Shown: positions 38,004 through 47,747 of the stretch, piece after piece
Numbering within the stretch: the first letter of the stretch is position 1
How the letters are laid out: each line of letters opens with the position of its first letter
DNA from: Phycisphaeraceae bacterium
GTDB taxonomy: Bacteria > Planctomycetota > Phycisphaerae > Phycisphaerales > Phycisphaeraceae
Direction of reading: 5' to 3'
Assembly: GCA_020851465.1 (NCBI GenBank)
Contig: JADZCR010000001.1
Span: forward strand, 124,001 to 188,000
Length of the DNA stretch: 64,000 nucleotides
Program-made: the position numbers and the translations under genes
Notes under the pieces: generated by a model
Told to the model about the DNA's origin: nothing
The model's input: only the letters and a program-made list of their open reading frames with translations
The model's database searches: none

Positions 38004-41000
38004 CTATTCTGAGATTTTCTTCATATATTCCGCAACCGCGTCCTCGTACTGCTTGGGTACCGGTTCGTTGGTCGCTCCGGTAGTGGTGGTCTCATTTCGT
38101 TGACCGCCTGCGACGCCTTCGACGATTTGCCGGCCGCTGAGCTTGGCCTGCGTTTCACGCAATGCTCGGATGACATTCTGCTGCGCCTTCGCAAAACCCT
38201 CTATGTCGCCGCTCTTGCCGCGACGGGCGGCAGCATCCATTTCAAGAATCGCCCGATCAAGCTCCCCGGTGGGAAGTTTGAGCAACTTGGCTTTTGAGTA
38301 AACCGTCTCGGCATCGCGCTTCACCTGCATCTGCTGACGCGCCATATCACGGTACCGCAATTCGTCACGGGGCGGCGCATCGCCGGACATACCTTCAGTG
38401 TCGCTGGTGCCCGCCAGCTTGCCGCCACCGGTCGCCTTCACGTCCATCTTCTCTCCGCCCTCTTCCTCCTTAAGCTCGCCAGCCTGAAAGCCGTCATTGG
38501 TTCTGCGGGCTTCGACATCAGCACCCTTGAGATTTTTAACCGTATCACCAACGATCTCGCCGCTGCTCTTGCCTTGCCTGCCCGATCCGCTGCGACCGGT
38601 CTGCTCATTGGAGTTGGGCTTGTCGTTACCGCTCTTGCCTTTGGCCGCCCACGAAGGCATCGGTCCATCAGCAATGTCCCAGCCCACCAGAGGATCGGGC
38701 AGGGCGACGTTACTCACCGAGTCCTCTGCCTTTTGACTCAACTCCTCCTGTTGATCGAGCAAATCGCCAATGATGTCCTCAAGCTGGTCCTGAAGATCAC
38801 CCAGGGGAATCTTGCCCAGCTCATTCTTGTCATAACTTTCCAGGTTCCACTTGGTGGAGTCGGGAGCTTTCGCGAGCCACATCTCCAGATCTCCGATGCG
38901 CTCGCCCATTTTTTTCTGCATCGCCCTCAGTGCTGCCAGAGTGGCCTCATCACGGTCCACCGCGACCTCGGATACCTGCTGGTTTTCACTGCCAGCCTCC
39001 TGCTTGACCTTCTCAAAAACCTCACTAAGTTCCTCCAGCAGGTCATTGCTGGCGGACATGTCCGGCAGGAGGTGCATGTCCTTGATGAGTTGCTCCATGA
39101 CATCCTCAAGGGCCTTGCGCGCTTCCGCGAGGTCTTTGAGATCCTGAGCGTCCATCTCCTTGCCTTCCGACAGGTCCTGCGTTTTCTGGAGCTGTTTTGA
39201 AACCTCAGTGATTTTCTGTTGAATATCGGTGAGTTTGTCCACCTTCTCCTTGGCACCCTTGAGTCCGGCGATGGCGTCCTTCGATTCCTCTTTGGCTTCC
39301 GCCAAAGCGGGACCTTTGAGAAGTTGCTGAATGGCCTTGAGATCAGCGATCACCTGATCCTGTTTCTTGATCGACTCGTTTCGGGCAGCGGAAGCAACCG
39401 CAGCCTCCGGCGTGGTGCTCGCATCAAGCCGTTCCGCGGAAATGATCATGTTGCCGCGAACCTTCTTGCTCTCCAGAGCCTCTGCGATGGCGGTATATGC
39501 GGACGCCAATTCCGGGTTGCCCCCCGCTCCGCTGTTTCCCTGCGCCGCTACGCTTTTCTGCAAGCGCGAGACATCCCGCGCCAGCGCACTTTGTCGCGCT
39601 GACAGCGCCTTGCCGCTCTCTTTCTCTGTCGCAGTATCCGACCTGATCGCAGACTGCTTGATAATCAACTCCGCCAGCAACTCCGCGATTTCGCGCTGCG
39701 CACGCTCAGCCAGATCTGCGTCCTGTCGGACCTGTGCGATCACCAGCGCAGCCAGGATCGCTTTTTCAGAATCGATCGCCGCTGCCAGCTTGGCTTTGGG
39801 GTCGCCGGTTCCCGCAGCAGCGCGAAGTTGTTCGATCGCTACGACCATCAGTGTCTCTGCGAGATTCGACAACTTTCGCTGAGTATCTGACTGGGTAAGA
39901 GGCGCGGGAGTGTTGGCGGATTTCCCGCCAGCCTGAGACTCGCCGGGCGGTGTCGTTCCGTAAACCAGAGCAAGCGCGTCCTTACGGATATCCTCCTGCC
40001 TGCCGACCAGAGGTGAGATGCGTTCATTTGTGCCGGTTTGCGGCTTGGAATCCTGCGCTGCCGCGACCGTCGCTGCGAGATTTGCTTTTTGCTTGGCGAT
40101 CAAAGCGTCGAGTGAAATCCTTGCGACCTTTGCACCGCCGATCAGGTCGTCAGCCCCCGACGGCCGAAGCCTGATCGTCAGGATTCCTGATGTCGCCAGA
40201 GGCGCATCGGGGCGTTGGTCGATCGCCACCGCCTGCAACAGGATCGGAATCTGTTCCGTCAGTCCCAGTTCAGCAACATTCACAGTCGCGGTGAGAGTCG
40301 CCTTGGTGTCTTTGCGTGTAGCGGAAGTCCACGTACCCAGCACCTTGGTTGATCCGGTCGTGGTGTCGCTGGATGCGCTGGCTGCTGGATCGAGCTTGAC
40401 CAGACGTAACTCTTTGAGTCCATAGTCATCGTTCGCCCGCACCTCAACCGTAACCTTGTCATCGATTTTTACGCTCAACTCGCCGGTGGGCTTGATGATT
40501 TCGACCTGAGGGAGTTTGTCTTCGAGAACGGAGATGTCATAGCTCGAGGGGTCGCCAGCAAAACCGTAAAGACTCGTGAGATTAACCGTATATCGCTCGC
40601 CGCGTGTCACGGTGATTGAGCCAAGACCGGTAATCGACTGGTTGGATCCGGGGACCTTCTCCAGTACCAGCGGCGTCTCTTTCCCGTCGCCAAGCACGAT
40701 GCCGCCGGCCTTCAACGGCTCGTTCGACTGAATCCTCAGAGAAACTTTCGATCCCGGCAGTGCCTGGATCGAACCGCTGATAACCTCGGTCGGAGCCGCT
40801 TCGATGTAGTCCGGCGGGGTGATCGTCTGTGTGATCTGTTGTACGGTCGGCTTCTGGTGCGCCCTGAGCGTGAAGCGATCCGATTTATCATCGCCCGCGA
40901 CAACGTAATAGGTCGTGTCCGCCTCGACTCGATCCAGCCGTCCGGTGAGACGGTCGGGAACTGCGGGGTTGGCGAGCATCGGCACGGTTAACTTACGGCC

Positions 41001-41747
41001 ATCGGACAGGACGCAGACTAACTGCGCCTGAGTGGGCACGCGACCTTCGAGGCGGGTCGTCACATCGACCTGTGAGTTCACCAGTACGTCAGCATCACCA
41101 GGCGTTACTTCCCGGATGTGCGTGAGGGTGTTGTCTCCCAGCGGAATAAACACACGGCCAAGTCCGCTCTTGAGCGCATCGCCGTTGATCGCCGCATAAG
41201 CAAGGAAAATCACCCCGCCGATACCCGCAGCCAGACCGGCTATCGCAAGCATTCGCTTGGGAATTGCCTGACTGGGATTGATCGAGTGAATAGCTGCGCC
41301 GGCGTCATCGGCTACCGAGGCGATCAATTCCTCTGATCCGATACCCGCGCCGTACCGAGTCTCTGCCTGAGAAAGCTGGAGCGTGTTGATCAGGACGTTA
41401 TTGAGTTCGGGATAACGACCTTCGACCAGCAGCGCAAGCTCTTCGGGTGAACCGCCGGGCTTGGTCTTAAGTGCGCGCCAGATGACCAGCGCGGGTCCAG
41501 CGATCACCACTAAAAGAAGCACGGTACGTATCGCCGCCGGTAAGCCGCCGAGTATCTGATCCAGAAATACCGCCAGCAGCAACAGGATCACCAGTGCGCC
41601 GAGAGTGCCAAGGATGGTGGTGCTCCACCACACATGCGAGGCATGGGCGCGCACTCCGTCAAGCAAATCACGGAGTTGCCGAACCTTCACCGCCGCAGAT
41701 GGCGGAGCGTCAGTCGAGTCCGGCCGCAGATCAGCGGATGCGCTCAT
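38004..41747 (-). CDS. DUF4175-type membrane protein with long coiled coil (cluster 2)
   Basis: 1247 residues. Three hydrophobic segments lie in the first 175 residues (TTILGTLGALVILLLLAVFL, TVLLLVVIAGPALVIW, MLAIAGLAAGIGGVIFLAYA). About 190-530 holds repeated Ig-like beta domains (VTPGDADVLVNSQVDVTTRL, TQTITPPDYIEA). About 560-1040 is Ala/Lys/Glu/Gln-rich coiled coil (LQKTQDLSEGKEMDAQDLKD). The end is Gly/Ser/Lys-rich, with a final helical part (ILEMDAAARRGKSGDIEGFA). It is the full-length relative of the partial gene at the left edge. Predicted to span the inner membrane with a large extracytoplasmic rod. Function unknown; the size is normal for planctomycete members. Confidence 0.85.
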   Translation of the reverse strand: MSASADLRPDSTDAPPSAAVKVRQLRDLLDGVRAHASHVWWSTTILGTLGALVILLLLAVFLDQILGGLPAAIRTVLLLVVIAGPALVIWRALKTKPGGSPEELALLVEGRYPELNNVLINTLQLSQAETRYGAGIGSEELIASVADDAGAAIHSINPSQAIPKRMLAIAGLAAGIGGVIFLAYAAINGDALKSGLGRVFIPLGDNTLTHIREVTPGDADVLVNSQVDVTTRLEGRVPTQAQLVCVLSDGRKLTVPMLANPAVPDRLTGRLDRVEADTTYYVVAGDDKSDRFTLRAHQKPTVQQITQTITPPDYIEAAPTEVISGSIQALPGSKVSLRIQSNEPLKAGGIVLGDGKETPLVLEKVPGSNQSITGLGSITVTRGERYTVNLTSLYGFAGDPSSYDISVLEDKLPQVEIIKPTGELSVKIDDKVTVEVRANDDYGLKELRLVKLDPAASASSDTTTGSTKVLGTWTSATRKDTKATLTATVNVAELGLTEQIPILLQAVAIDQRPDAPLATSGILTIRLRPSGADDLIGGAKVARISLDALIAKQKANLAATVAAAQDSKPQTGTNERISPLVGRQEDIRKDALALVYGTTPPGESQAGGKSANTPAPLTQSDTQRKLSNLAETLMVVAIEQLRAAAGTGDPKAKLAAAIDSEKAILAALVIAQVRQDADLAERAQREIAELLAELIIKQSAIRSDTATEKESGKALSARQSALARDVSRLQKSVAAQGNSGAGGNPELASAYTAIAEALESKKVRGNMIISAERLDASTTPEAAVASAARNESIKKQDQVIADLKAIQQLLKGPALAEAKEESKDAIAGLKGAKEKVDKLTDIQQKITEVSKQLQKTQDLSEGKEMDAQDLKDLAEARKALEDVMEQLIKDMHLLPDMSASNDLLEELSEVFEKVKQEAGSENQQVSEVAVDRDEATLAALRAMQKKMGERIGDLEMWLAKAPDSTKWNLESYDKNELGKIPLGDLQDQLEDIIGDLLDQQEELSQKAEDSVSNVALPDPLVGWDIADGPMPSWAAKGKSGNDKPNSNEQTGRSGSGRQGKSSGEIVGDTVKNLKGADVEARRTNDGFQAGELKEEEGGEKMDVKATGGGKLAGTSDTEGMSGDAPPRDELRYRDMARQQMQVKRDAETVYSKAKLLKLPTGELDRAILEMDAAARRGKSGDIEGFAKAQQNVIRALRETQAKLSGRQIVEGVAGGQRNETTTTGATNEPVPKQYEDAVAEYMKKISE

Positions 41748-41786
41748 AAAATGCTCACGGGTGCCAGGAGATCGCGGGAAGCATCT

Positions 41787-41816
41787 ATATTATGTCAGCC
41801 GGGGTACTCTTGAAAA
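41787..41816 (-). promoter_or_regulatory. Candidate promoter for the DUF4175 gene
   Basis: Read on the minus strand: TTTTCA (41811-41816), 18-base spacer, TAATAT (41787-41792). The predicted start would be about 30-40 bases upstream of the ATG at 41747. The match is moderate. Confidence 0.42.
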
Positions 41817-41854
41817 CTTTTTTGCGGGAGGAAACCGACCGCCAGACCCCTTGA

Positions 41855-41875
41855 AATCGCTCGAACCGAGCGATT
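41855..41875. repeat. Perfect 9-bp inverted repeat between divergent genes
   Basis: AATCGCTCG and CGAGCGATT are separated by AAC. The repeat lies between the divergent promoters of the DUF4175 gene and the nitroreductase gene and has no U-run on either side. It could be a regulator site or an RNA hairpin in the 5' leader of the nitroreductase mRNA. Confidence 0.5.
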
Positions 41876-41951
41876 ATCAACCCGATTCCCGCTTTCGATT
41901 TCGCCAGATAACTGATTTGACGCGACATTCACTCACGAGGTTCCCTGTCCT

Positions 41952-42548
41952 ATGGCCAAATTGCCCAACCCATCCGACCATCGCAAAGCGGACCACCCCA
42001 TTGATCCGATATTTATCCATCGATGGTCACCCCGCGCCATGACCGGTGAGCCGATCACCCCTGCTGAGCTGAACACGCTGTTTGAAGCAGCCCGGTGGGC
42101 GCCGTCAGCCTTTAATGAACAACCGTGGCGGCTCCTCTTTGCCCGACGCGATACTCCGCATTGGCGAACCTTTTTAGAGTTGCTCGTGGAGTCCAACCAG
42201 TCGTGGTGCGTCAATGCTGCTGCTCTCGTGTTGTTCATTTCAAGCAAAACTTTTTCCCGTAATGGCAAACCGAACCCCGTAAATATTTTCGACACGGGAT
42301 CGTGCTGGGAAAATCTCGCGCTTCAAGGCTCAAAGATGGGCTTGGTCGTCCACGGGATGGCCGGCTTTGATAGGGACAAAGCCCGATCGATACTTGGTGT
42401 GCCTGAGAGTTACGACATCTGTGCGATGGCTGCCATCGGCTGGCCGGGCGATCCTGACAAGCTGCCCCCGACATTGCGGGATAAGGAAATTCCGTCAGGT
42501 CGTAAACCAGTTGCTCAGATTGTGATGGAAGGCGGATTCAAGGAATAA
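41952..42548 (+). CDS. Nitroreductase-family FMN oxidoreductase
   Basis: 198 residues with the nitroreductase signatures: HRWSPRAMTGEPITPAELNT, LFEAARWAPSAFNEQPWRLL (FMN-binding region, S-x-x-N-x-Q-P) and the C-terminal IGWPGDPDKLPP (usual G-x-P). Members reduce nitro- or quinone-type substrates with NAD(P)H. The specific substrate is unknown. The stop is 6 bases before the DUF4838 gene start, so the two are probably co-transcribed. Confidence 0.9.
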   Translation: MAKLPNPSDHRKADHPIDPIFIHRWSPRAMTGEPITPAELNTLFEAARWAPSAFNEQPWRLLFARRDTPHWRTFLELLVESNQSWCVNAAALVLFISSKTFSRNGKPNPVNIFDTGSCWENLALQGSKMGLVVHGMAGFDRDKARSILGVPESYDICAMAAIGWPGDPDKLPPTLRDKEIPSGRKPVAQIVMEGGFKE

Positions 42549-42554
42549 CATATC

Positions 42555-45005
42555 GTGACTGCCATACTTCTCATTGAAGGCAACGTACCGCGAGCGCAGC
42601 TCGTCTTAAACCCCCATGCAGCACCGGCTGAGATGTTCGCCGCACGGGAACTGCAAACCCACCTTGAGCGCGTTGGTGGAACCCGCCTGCCGGAGGTTGT
42701 ACCGGATGCCCGGAAGCCCGATGCCTATCCCGTTTATGTAGGCCGCAGCACCGCTGCCGACAGACTCGTCGGCGATTTTGACTGGTCTTCTCTCAAGGAA
42801 GATGGCGTGCTCATTCATGCTGACGAGCGCGGCCTGGTGCTGAGCGGCAACTCGCCACGCGGCACACTTTATGCTGTTTACGAATATCTCGAACGTGAGC
42901 TGGGCTGCCGCTGGCTGACTCCCCACGCGGATCTGATTCCCAGACGCGAAAGCATTGCCTTGCGTCCGTTGCGGCATGTTTATGTTCCGCCCTTTCGCTA
43001 TCGCGAGCCGTACTTTCTTCATCAACGTGATCCTGACTGGTCCTCACGCAGCCGGATCAACTGCTCAATGTATGAGTTGGATGATGCGCATGGCGGCCGC
43101 ATGGCGTACGCCGGCTTTGTCCATACTTTTTACCCGCTGCTGCCGCCGGATGAGTTTTTTGAGACACATCCCGAATATTTTTCAGAAGTAGACGGCCAAC
43201 GTATCCGCGATCAGGGGCAGCTTTGTCTGACCAATCCCGATGTCGTTGACCTGCTCAGCCAGCGTTTACGGAAGTTGTTACTGGCTAATCCTGAGACCCG
43301 AATTGCTTCCGTATCGCAAAACGACTGGTACGGTTACTGCCGCTGTGTGAATTGTGCCGCAGTAGATGCCCGCGAAGGAAGCGCCTCGGGCACGATGGTC
43401 AGTTTTGTCAACGCAGTGGCAGAGCGGCTGGAGGGCGAATTCCCTCACGTCCTTTTCGACACGCTCGCCTACACCTACACACTCAAAGCTCCGCGTCATG
43501 TTCGACCGCGGCATAACGTCGTCATTCGTCTCTGCCACATCACTCCCTGCTGCGATGGTCACCCGCTGGATCGTTGCGCGATCAACACACCTTTCCTCGA
43601 CCACCTCACCGCATGGGGCGCGATCTCACACGAATTATTTATCTGGGACTACTTCACGAACTTCTGGTACTACTTCATGCCGTTCCCGAACATTGACGCG
43701 CTGGGAGCTGACTTGGCGCGGTTCGCCGATGCCGGTGTCACCGGAATGTTCTGTCAGATGGACGGCAATCCGCCCAAGGGTTGCGGCGAGCTGGGTGAAC
43801 TCAAGGCTTATCTCTTTACCAAACTTCTCTGGAACCCCAGACAGGATGTCTGGCGGCTGGTTGATGAATTTTTGACGGGATATTACGGATCGGCTGCACC
43901 GCTGATCCGCGAATACCTCGACATGATGCACGCCATCGCGAAGCGGCCGGACGTACACTTCAGCCTCTACTCGCCGCCGATGAATCTGGCGTTTCTGGAA
44001 GATGGCGTGATTGAAAAGGCCGCGGAGATTTTCGACCGTGCCGCCGCAGCTGTACGGGGCGACGAAGTGATGGAGGATCGTGTGGCTGCTGCCCGCCTGT
44101 CCATCGACTACATGCGATGGAAGCCGCGGCTTGGCTACGCACGCGACGGCAATCGCTACCTTCCGTCAAACGCGCAGACTGCCGGGATTGCTAAACGATT
44201 TTTTGAGGTCGCCATCAAACACGGTGCCCAGGCATTGCGCGAGGGTGGGCGGCCGATCAGTGAGGAAGCTCACAATCTCAAGGGTTTTGATGCTGTCGTC
44301 TTGAAAGCTCAAGGCATTGAGGCGGTCATTGTGCCCAAGCTAGGTGCAAGAATTACCTCGCTGACTACGGGCGGCGCGGAATGGCTCCATATCGCCCATC
44401 CGACCGAGCAGGACTATCCTTTTGCCGGCGGATATGAGGAATACAGTCAGTCACGCTGGCGCAGCCCCGGCTGGGGTGAGACTTACACAGCCAATGCTCA
44501 AGAGGATTCGGCGGTCTTCACCGCGACGCTGGAAAACGGCCTGACCATGCAGCGTCAATGCGCCATCGAGCCGTGGACCACTGGACCATCTCTGGTGATC
44601 CGAACGACTCTGACCAACCACAGCGCAAAGACAGTGACGACGATGATCCGGCCGCACCCGGAGTTTGATCCGGGTGATCTCTGCACATCTTCCATTCGTA
44701 TTCGGCAGGCTGACGGTTCATGGCGCGACTGGTCCGAATGGCGCGAAGCGAATCGGTCAACGGGCGATGTCTGGCTGCACGGGGTCGATGCGCCGCAGGG
44801 AGCGTGGGCAATCCGTCGCAGCAACGATGAGCTGATCGTTGAGTTTAATGCGTCGGATCTCAGCCATGCACTGCTTAGCTGGGATGGTCCGCAACGTATC
44901 GCACGTCTTGAGCTATTCTCGCGGTTGATCGATCTTAGTCCCGAACAATCGCGGACTTTTGAGCAACGATGGATACCCGGCAAAACGAACTTGCGTCGTT
45001 CGTGA
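42555..45005 (+). CDS. DUF4838 glycosidase-like protein
   Basis: 816 residues. The N-terminal part (about 15-125: FAARELQTHLERVGGTRLPE, YPVYVGRSTAADRLV, GTLYAVYEYLERELGCRWLT) is the alpha-glucuronidase-like lead domain. The DUF4838 barrel follows with SVSQNDWYGYCRCVNCAAVD (conserved C-x-C-x2-C) and LFIWDYFTNFWYYFMPFPNI. The last 250 residues are a galactose-mutarotase-like beta-sandwich (IVPKLGARITSLTTGGAEWL). There is no signal peptide, so it is probably cytosolic, acting on an imported oligosaccharide. It follows a nitroreductase gene. Confidence 0.82.
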   Translation: MTAILLIEGNVPRAQLVLNPHAAPAEMFAARELQTHLERVGGTRLPEVVPDARKPDAYPVYVGRSTAADRLVGDFDWSSLKEDGVLIHADERGLVLSGNSPRGTLYAVYEYLERELGCRWLTPHADLIPRRESIALRPLRHVYVPPFRYREPYFLHQRDPDWSSRSRINCSMYELDDAHGGRMAYAGFVHTFYPLLPPDEFFETHPEYFSEVDGQRIRDQGQLCLTNPDVVDLLSQRLRKLLLANPETRIASVSQNDWYGYCRCVNCAAVDAREGSASGTMVSFVNAVAERLEGEFPHVLFDTLAYTYTLKAPRHVRPRHNVVIRLCHITPCCDGHPLDRCAINTPFLDHLTAWGAISHELFIWDYFTNFWYYFMPFPNIDALGADLARFADAGVTGMFCQMDGNPPKGCGELGELKAYLFTKLLWNPRQDVWRLVDEFLTGYYGSAAPLIREYLDMMHAIAKRPDVHFSLYSPPMNLAFLEDGVIEKAAEIFDRAAAAVRGDEVMEDRVAAARLSIDYMRWKPRLGYARDGNRYLPSNAQTAGIAKRFFEVAIKHGAQALREGGRPISEEAHNLKGFDAVVLKAQGIEAVIVPKLGARITSLTTGGAEWLHIAHPTEQDYPFAGGYEEYSQSRWRSPGWGETYTANAQEDSAVFTATLENGLTMQRQCAIEPWTTGPSLVIRTTLTNHSAKTVTTMIRPHPEFDPGDLCTSSIRIRQADGSWRDWSEWREANRSTGDVWLHGVDAPQGAWAIRRSNDELIVEFNASDLSHALLSWDGPQRIARLELFSRLIDLSPEQSRTFEQRWIPGKTNLRRS

Positions 45006-45151
45006 GCACGTGCGCGGCCTGTGTTACCCGAAAAACCACACAGCCCGATTTGCAGTTGTTTCGGTCTCGCTCAAGTCGCAGCGGCGACTGATGCGAACAC
45101 GCATTCATGAATCATTCCGAATCTGCTGCCAAATTCTTTTCTCTGTGCAGG

Positions 45152-45802
45152 CTATCTCGCTTTAATCCGGTAAACCTTCGCGATCAGATCCTGAACATCA
45201 CTGGGTCGATCTTCGCTGCGGAGTACCTCATCGATCCACGCGAGGGCCTGTGCGCGATTTTCGCCGAGTTGGAGGAGTACTTCGAGGGCCTCTCTCGCCA
45301 TCGTCCGCGATCCGCCGGGCGCGGATTCATCCTTTCCGCGCGATGCTGCATTTTGGTCGAAGGCAGCGGCACTGACGAACTTGTCCACCTTGCCGTGCAG
45401 CGTGGCGACGACGGTTTCCGCCGTTCGCTTGCCGATCTCCGGCAGGCTCTGGAGCAGCGTCAGGTCTCGATCGGCGATGGCGGCGGCGATCTGATCGGTG
45501 GCGAGCGTCATCGCACGAAGTGCCCGCTTGTTGCCGATCCCTTTGGTCGTTGTGAACAGCTCAAAAAAACGACGGTCCTGAGCGGTGAGAAATCCCGCGA
45601 GTCGGGGCAGCAGCGTCGCGCCCTGGTTCTGACTCTCCACAAAGTGAAGCGTCTCAAGCGTCACCGGCTGGCCGATCGACCCGCCCAGTCGTGCTGCCGT
45701 GTACGCGGAGACGAGGACTTCATAGGTGAGTCCTCCGGGCGTGCGGATGTAGGCAATGCCGCCTTCAACGGATTCGAGTTGACCTTCAAGCCTCGCAATC
45801 AT
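45152..45802 (-). CDS. ruvA: Holliday junction branch migration protein RuvA
   Basis: 216 residues, close to the family length. Domain I is an OB-fold (MIARLEGQLESVEGGIAYIR, VETLHFVE-like strand with the acidic pin region). Domain II has two helix-hairpin-helix motifs (TTKGIGNKRALRAM and LPEIGKRTAETVV). Domain III, after a flexible linker with Ser/Gly, ends AQALAWIDEVLRSEDRPSDV. RuvA tetramers bind the four-way junction and load the RuvB motor. ruvB and ruvC are not in the window. The gene is convergent with the DUF4838 gene and 27 bases from the upstream oxidoreductase stop. Confidence 0.96.
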   Translation of the reverse strand: MIARLEGQLESVEGGIAYIRTPGGLTYEVLVSAYTAARLGGSIGQPVTLETLHFVESQNQGATLLPRLAGFLTAQDRRFFELFTTTKGIGNKRALRAMTLATDQIAAAIADRDLTLLQSLPEIGKRTAETVVATLHGKVDKFVSAAAFDQNAASRGKDESAPGGSRTMAREALEVLLQLGENRAQALAWIDEVLRSEDRPSDVQDLIAKVYRIKAR

Positions 45803-45829
45803 GCAGGGATGATACGGTTTAGCTGCGTT

Positions 45830-46909
45830 TCAAACCAAAACCGCTTCGCCGGTATCGGCGGAACGATAGGCGGCGTCGGTGATGCGCTGGATCAGCAGCG
45901 ATTCCTCGAGGCCGGTACGCGGCGGGCGCCCTCCGACGATGGCGTCGGCGAAGTCTCGAATCGGATCGTTGAGGAACGGCGTCCAGTCCTGTGGGCCTTC
46001 CCACAAGGTACGTGAGACAACACCCTCGCGCGTGCTTGCATCATCAAAGATCACACTCTGCTTGTCGCCGACACCCATCGACAGACGGAGCGAGCCTTTT
46101 TCACCGATGATCTGCCACGCGCTGTCGGCTGCGGTGGACACCTGCTCGCCGCGTTCCATCGTGATGACCGAGCCGTCCCCGCAACGGATGAGGATGGCGT
46201 AATGCGTTTCGCCGTCGGACCCAGCCGCGACTCGGTGCGAAAATTGCGGCGCGATCTGCCACATCTGCGCCAGAGCGAGGCGTGGATCAACCCGCCATCC
46301 GAGGATGCCGAAGACGTAATCCATGTCATAGCATCCCCAGTTAACGAGGAACCCTCCGCCATTCTGTGACCTGCTGACCCGCCAGGGAGGCGGCGGATCG
46401 CTTTGCGTCGCGGGATCGCCGCCGGCGGGAATAATCGCGCGAATGCGGACTACACGAATCGGTCCCAGCGCACCCGTGGCGAGAAATTGCGTCGCGGTGT
46501 CTGCGCCGGATTGAAACCGCAGACGGGACGAACAGCAGGCGACCACCGGCCGGTGCGCTCCATGCGCATCACGCGCAGCGATCATCTCCCGTACCTCGGC
46601 AGCATTCATCGCTACGGGTTTTTCCAGCAGAACGTGCTTACCCCGTCGTAACGCCCGAAGTGCCAGGGCGGTGCGCACACAGGTCGGCATTGCGAGGACC
46701 ACCGCGTCAACTTCCGGATCATCAATCAGGTCCTGACCCTCCGCATGAGTACGCCTCACGCCAAACTCATCGGCGGTTTTCTTCCGCACATCAGGACGCA
46801 AATCCGCAATCGCGGCCAGATCAATGCTCGGCCAGGGCTTGGCGGCACGAATATGAATTTGCCCAATGACGCCACAGCCAATGACACCCAGACGGATACG
46901 TTGAGTCAT
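45830..46909 (-). CDS. Gfo/Idh/MocA-family NAD(P)-dependent oxidoreductase
   Basis: 359 residues from ATG at complement 46907-46909, which starts MTQRIRLGVIGCGVIGQIHI with the G-x-G-x2-G Rossmann motif at the expected place. The frame is open 17 residues further but without support. HVLLEKPVAMNAAEVREMI carries the EKP active-site lysine. The C-terminal part (GGGFLVNWGCYDMDYVFGIL) has the G-x3-D-x-GCH-like sheet of the family, with C/Y at the usual GxH position. Members oxidise or isomerise sugars and inositols. The substrate is not assignable. Upstream of ruvA by 27 bases. Confidence 0.9.
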   Translation of the reverse strand: MTQRIRLGVIGCGVIGQIHIRAAKPWPSIDLAAIADLRPDVRKKTADEFGVRRTHAEGQDLIDDPEVDAVVLAMPTCVRTALALRALRRGKHVLLEKPVAMNAAEVREMIAARDAHGAHRPVVACCSSRLRFQSGADTATQFLATGALGPIRVVRIRAIIPAGGDPATQSDPPPPWRVSRSQNGGGFLVNWGCYDMDYVFGILGWRVDPRLALAQMWQIAPQFSHRVAAGSDGETHYAILIRCGDGSVITMERGEQVSTAADSAWQIIGEKGSLRLSMGVGDKQSVIFDDASTREGVVSRTLWEGPQDWTPFLNDPIRDFADAIVGGRPPRTGLEESLLIQRITDAAYRSADTGEAVLV

Positions 46910-47059
46910 GAAAGGAAGTATCGGAAGCAAGTGGAAAAATGCAAGGATGCCACTGGTCAAATCGTGATGCTATCCGCTGTGTTGCCGAACGACTTCCGTT
47001 CAGGCAGTGGGAGATTGCGGCCGGATCGGTAATGAAACGCAGGAACGCAGGCGCAGGCT

Positions 47060-47620
47060 TTATCTGATTTCCTGATGTGCTTCCATGAGCACCTTGTAGG
47101 CATGATGGGCTGCCTGAAACTGTCGCGCGGTATCGCCGCTGTGTGTGGCGTCGGGGTGATAACGCAATGCCATCTTGCGGAATGCCTCGCGGATGGTTTC
47201 AGGTGGTGCGTCAAGGCTGACACCGAGTATCTCGTGCGGATCGACGATCGATTCCGCAGTATCTGATTTTTTAGTTTCGGTCGATACGCTCGCCTGCGTC
47301 CAGACGCTCAGGGTACGACGTTGCCAGACGGTAAGGCCGACAAACTCCAGCCCCAGTTGATAACGACGAAAACCCAAAGGCTCGACACGCACCATCCGCG
47401 CGGAGAAGCGGTCGGTCTGATCTCCAAACCCAAGCTGGAACTCAATGAGCAGGCCCGGCCGGGACGGGACTTTTCCTCGGCACGCCACGGCAAGGCCGGT
47501 CATCGAGGCGTTAATGACCTGCCCCAGCGAGCAGGTGACGCCGCGCAATCGCACGCGAGGCGCGGTGCGCTGGTCTTTATTGGAAGTGAAGAGTGATTCG
47601 AAGCGGTCAAGCCAGGACAT
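47060..47620 (-). CDS. PilZ domain fused to a C-terminal J domain
   Basis: 186 residues from ATG at complement 47618-47620 (the longer frame overlaps trxB). PilZ (about 15-105) has the c-di-GMP signature RTAPR (R18-x3-R22) and NASMTG (N37-x-S39-x2-G42), with N in place of the usual D. The J domain (about 127-186) reads VDPHEILGVSLDAPPETIRE, FRKMALRYHPD, with the HPD tripeptide (155-157) needed to stimulate DnaK. A charged linker joins them. This suggests a c-di-GMP-responsive co-chaperone. No ribosome-binding site is visible. It lies just downstream of trxB on the same strand. Confidence 0.85.
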   Translation of the reverse strand: MSWLDRFESLFTSNKDQRTAPRVRLRGVTCSLGQVINASMTGLAVACRGKVPSRPGLLIEFQLGFGDQTDRFSARMVRVEPLGFRRYQLGLEFVGLTVWQRRTLSVWTQASVSTETKKSDTAESIVDPHEILGVSLDAPPETIREAFRKMALRYHPDATHSGDTARQFQAAHHAYKVLMEAHQEIR

Positions 47621-47747
47621 CGGGAAAATGATCGGCACGGGTAAGCCGGCACTGAACCCGAATGAGCGATTCTCCACTGTCCGTGACGGATTAAAATTGG
47701 GCCGTAACACCTGCGCGGACTGGCTGATCACGGCCGGAATAAACGGG

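Noticed and set aside
45107..46015. 302-codon plus-strand frame over ruvA and the oxidoreductase
   Set aside because: Antisense to ruvA and a Gfo/Idh/MocA gene, both with clear motifs.
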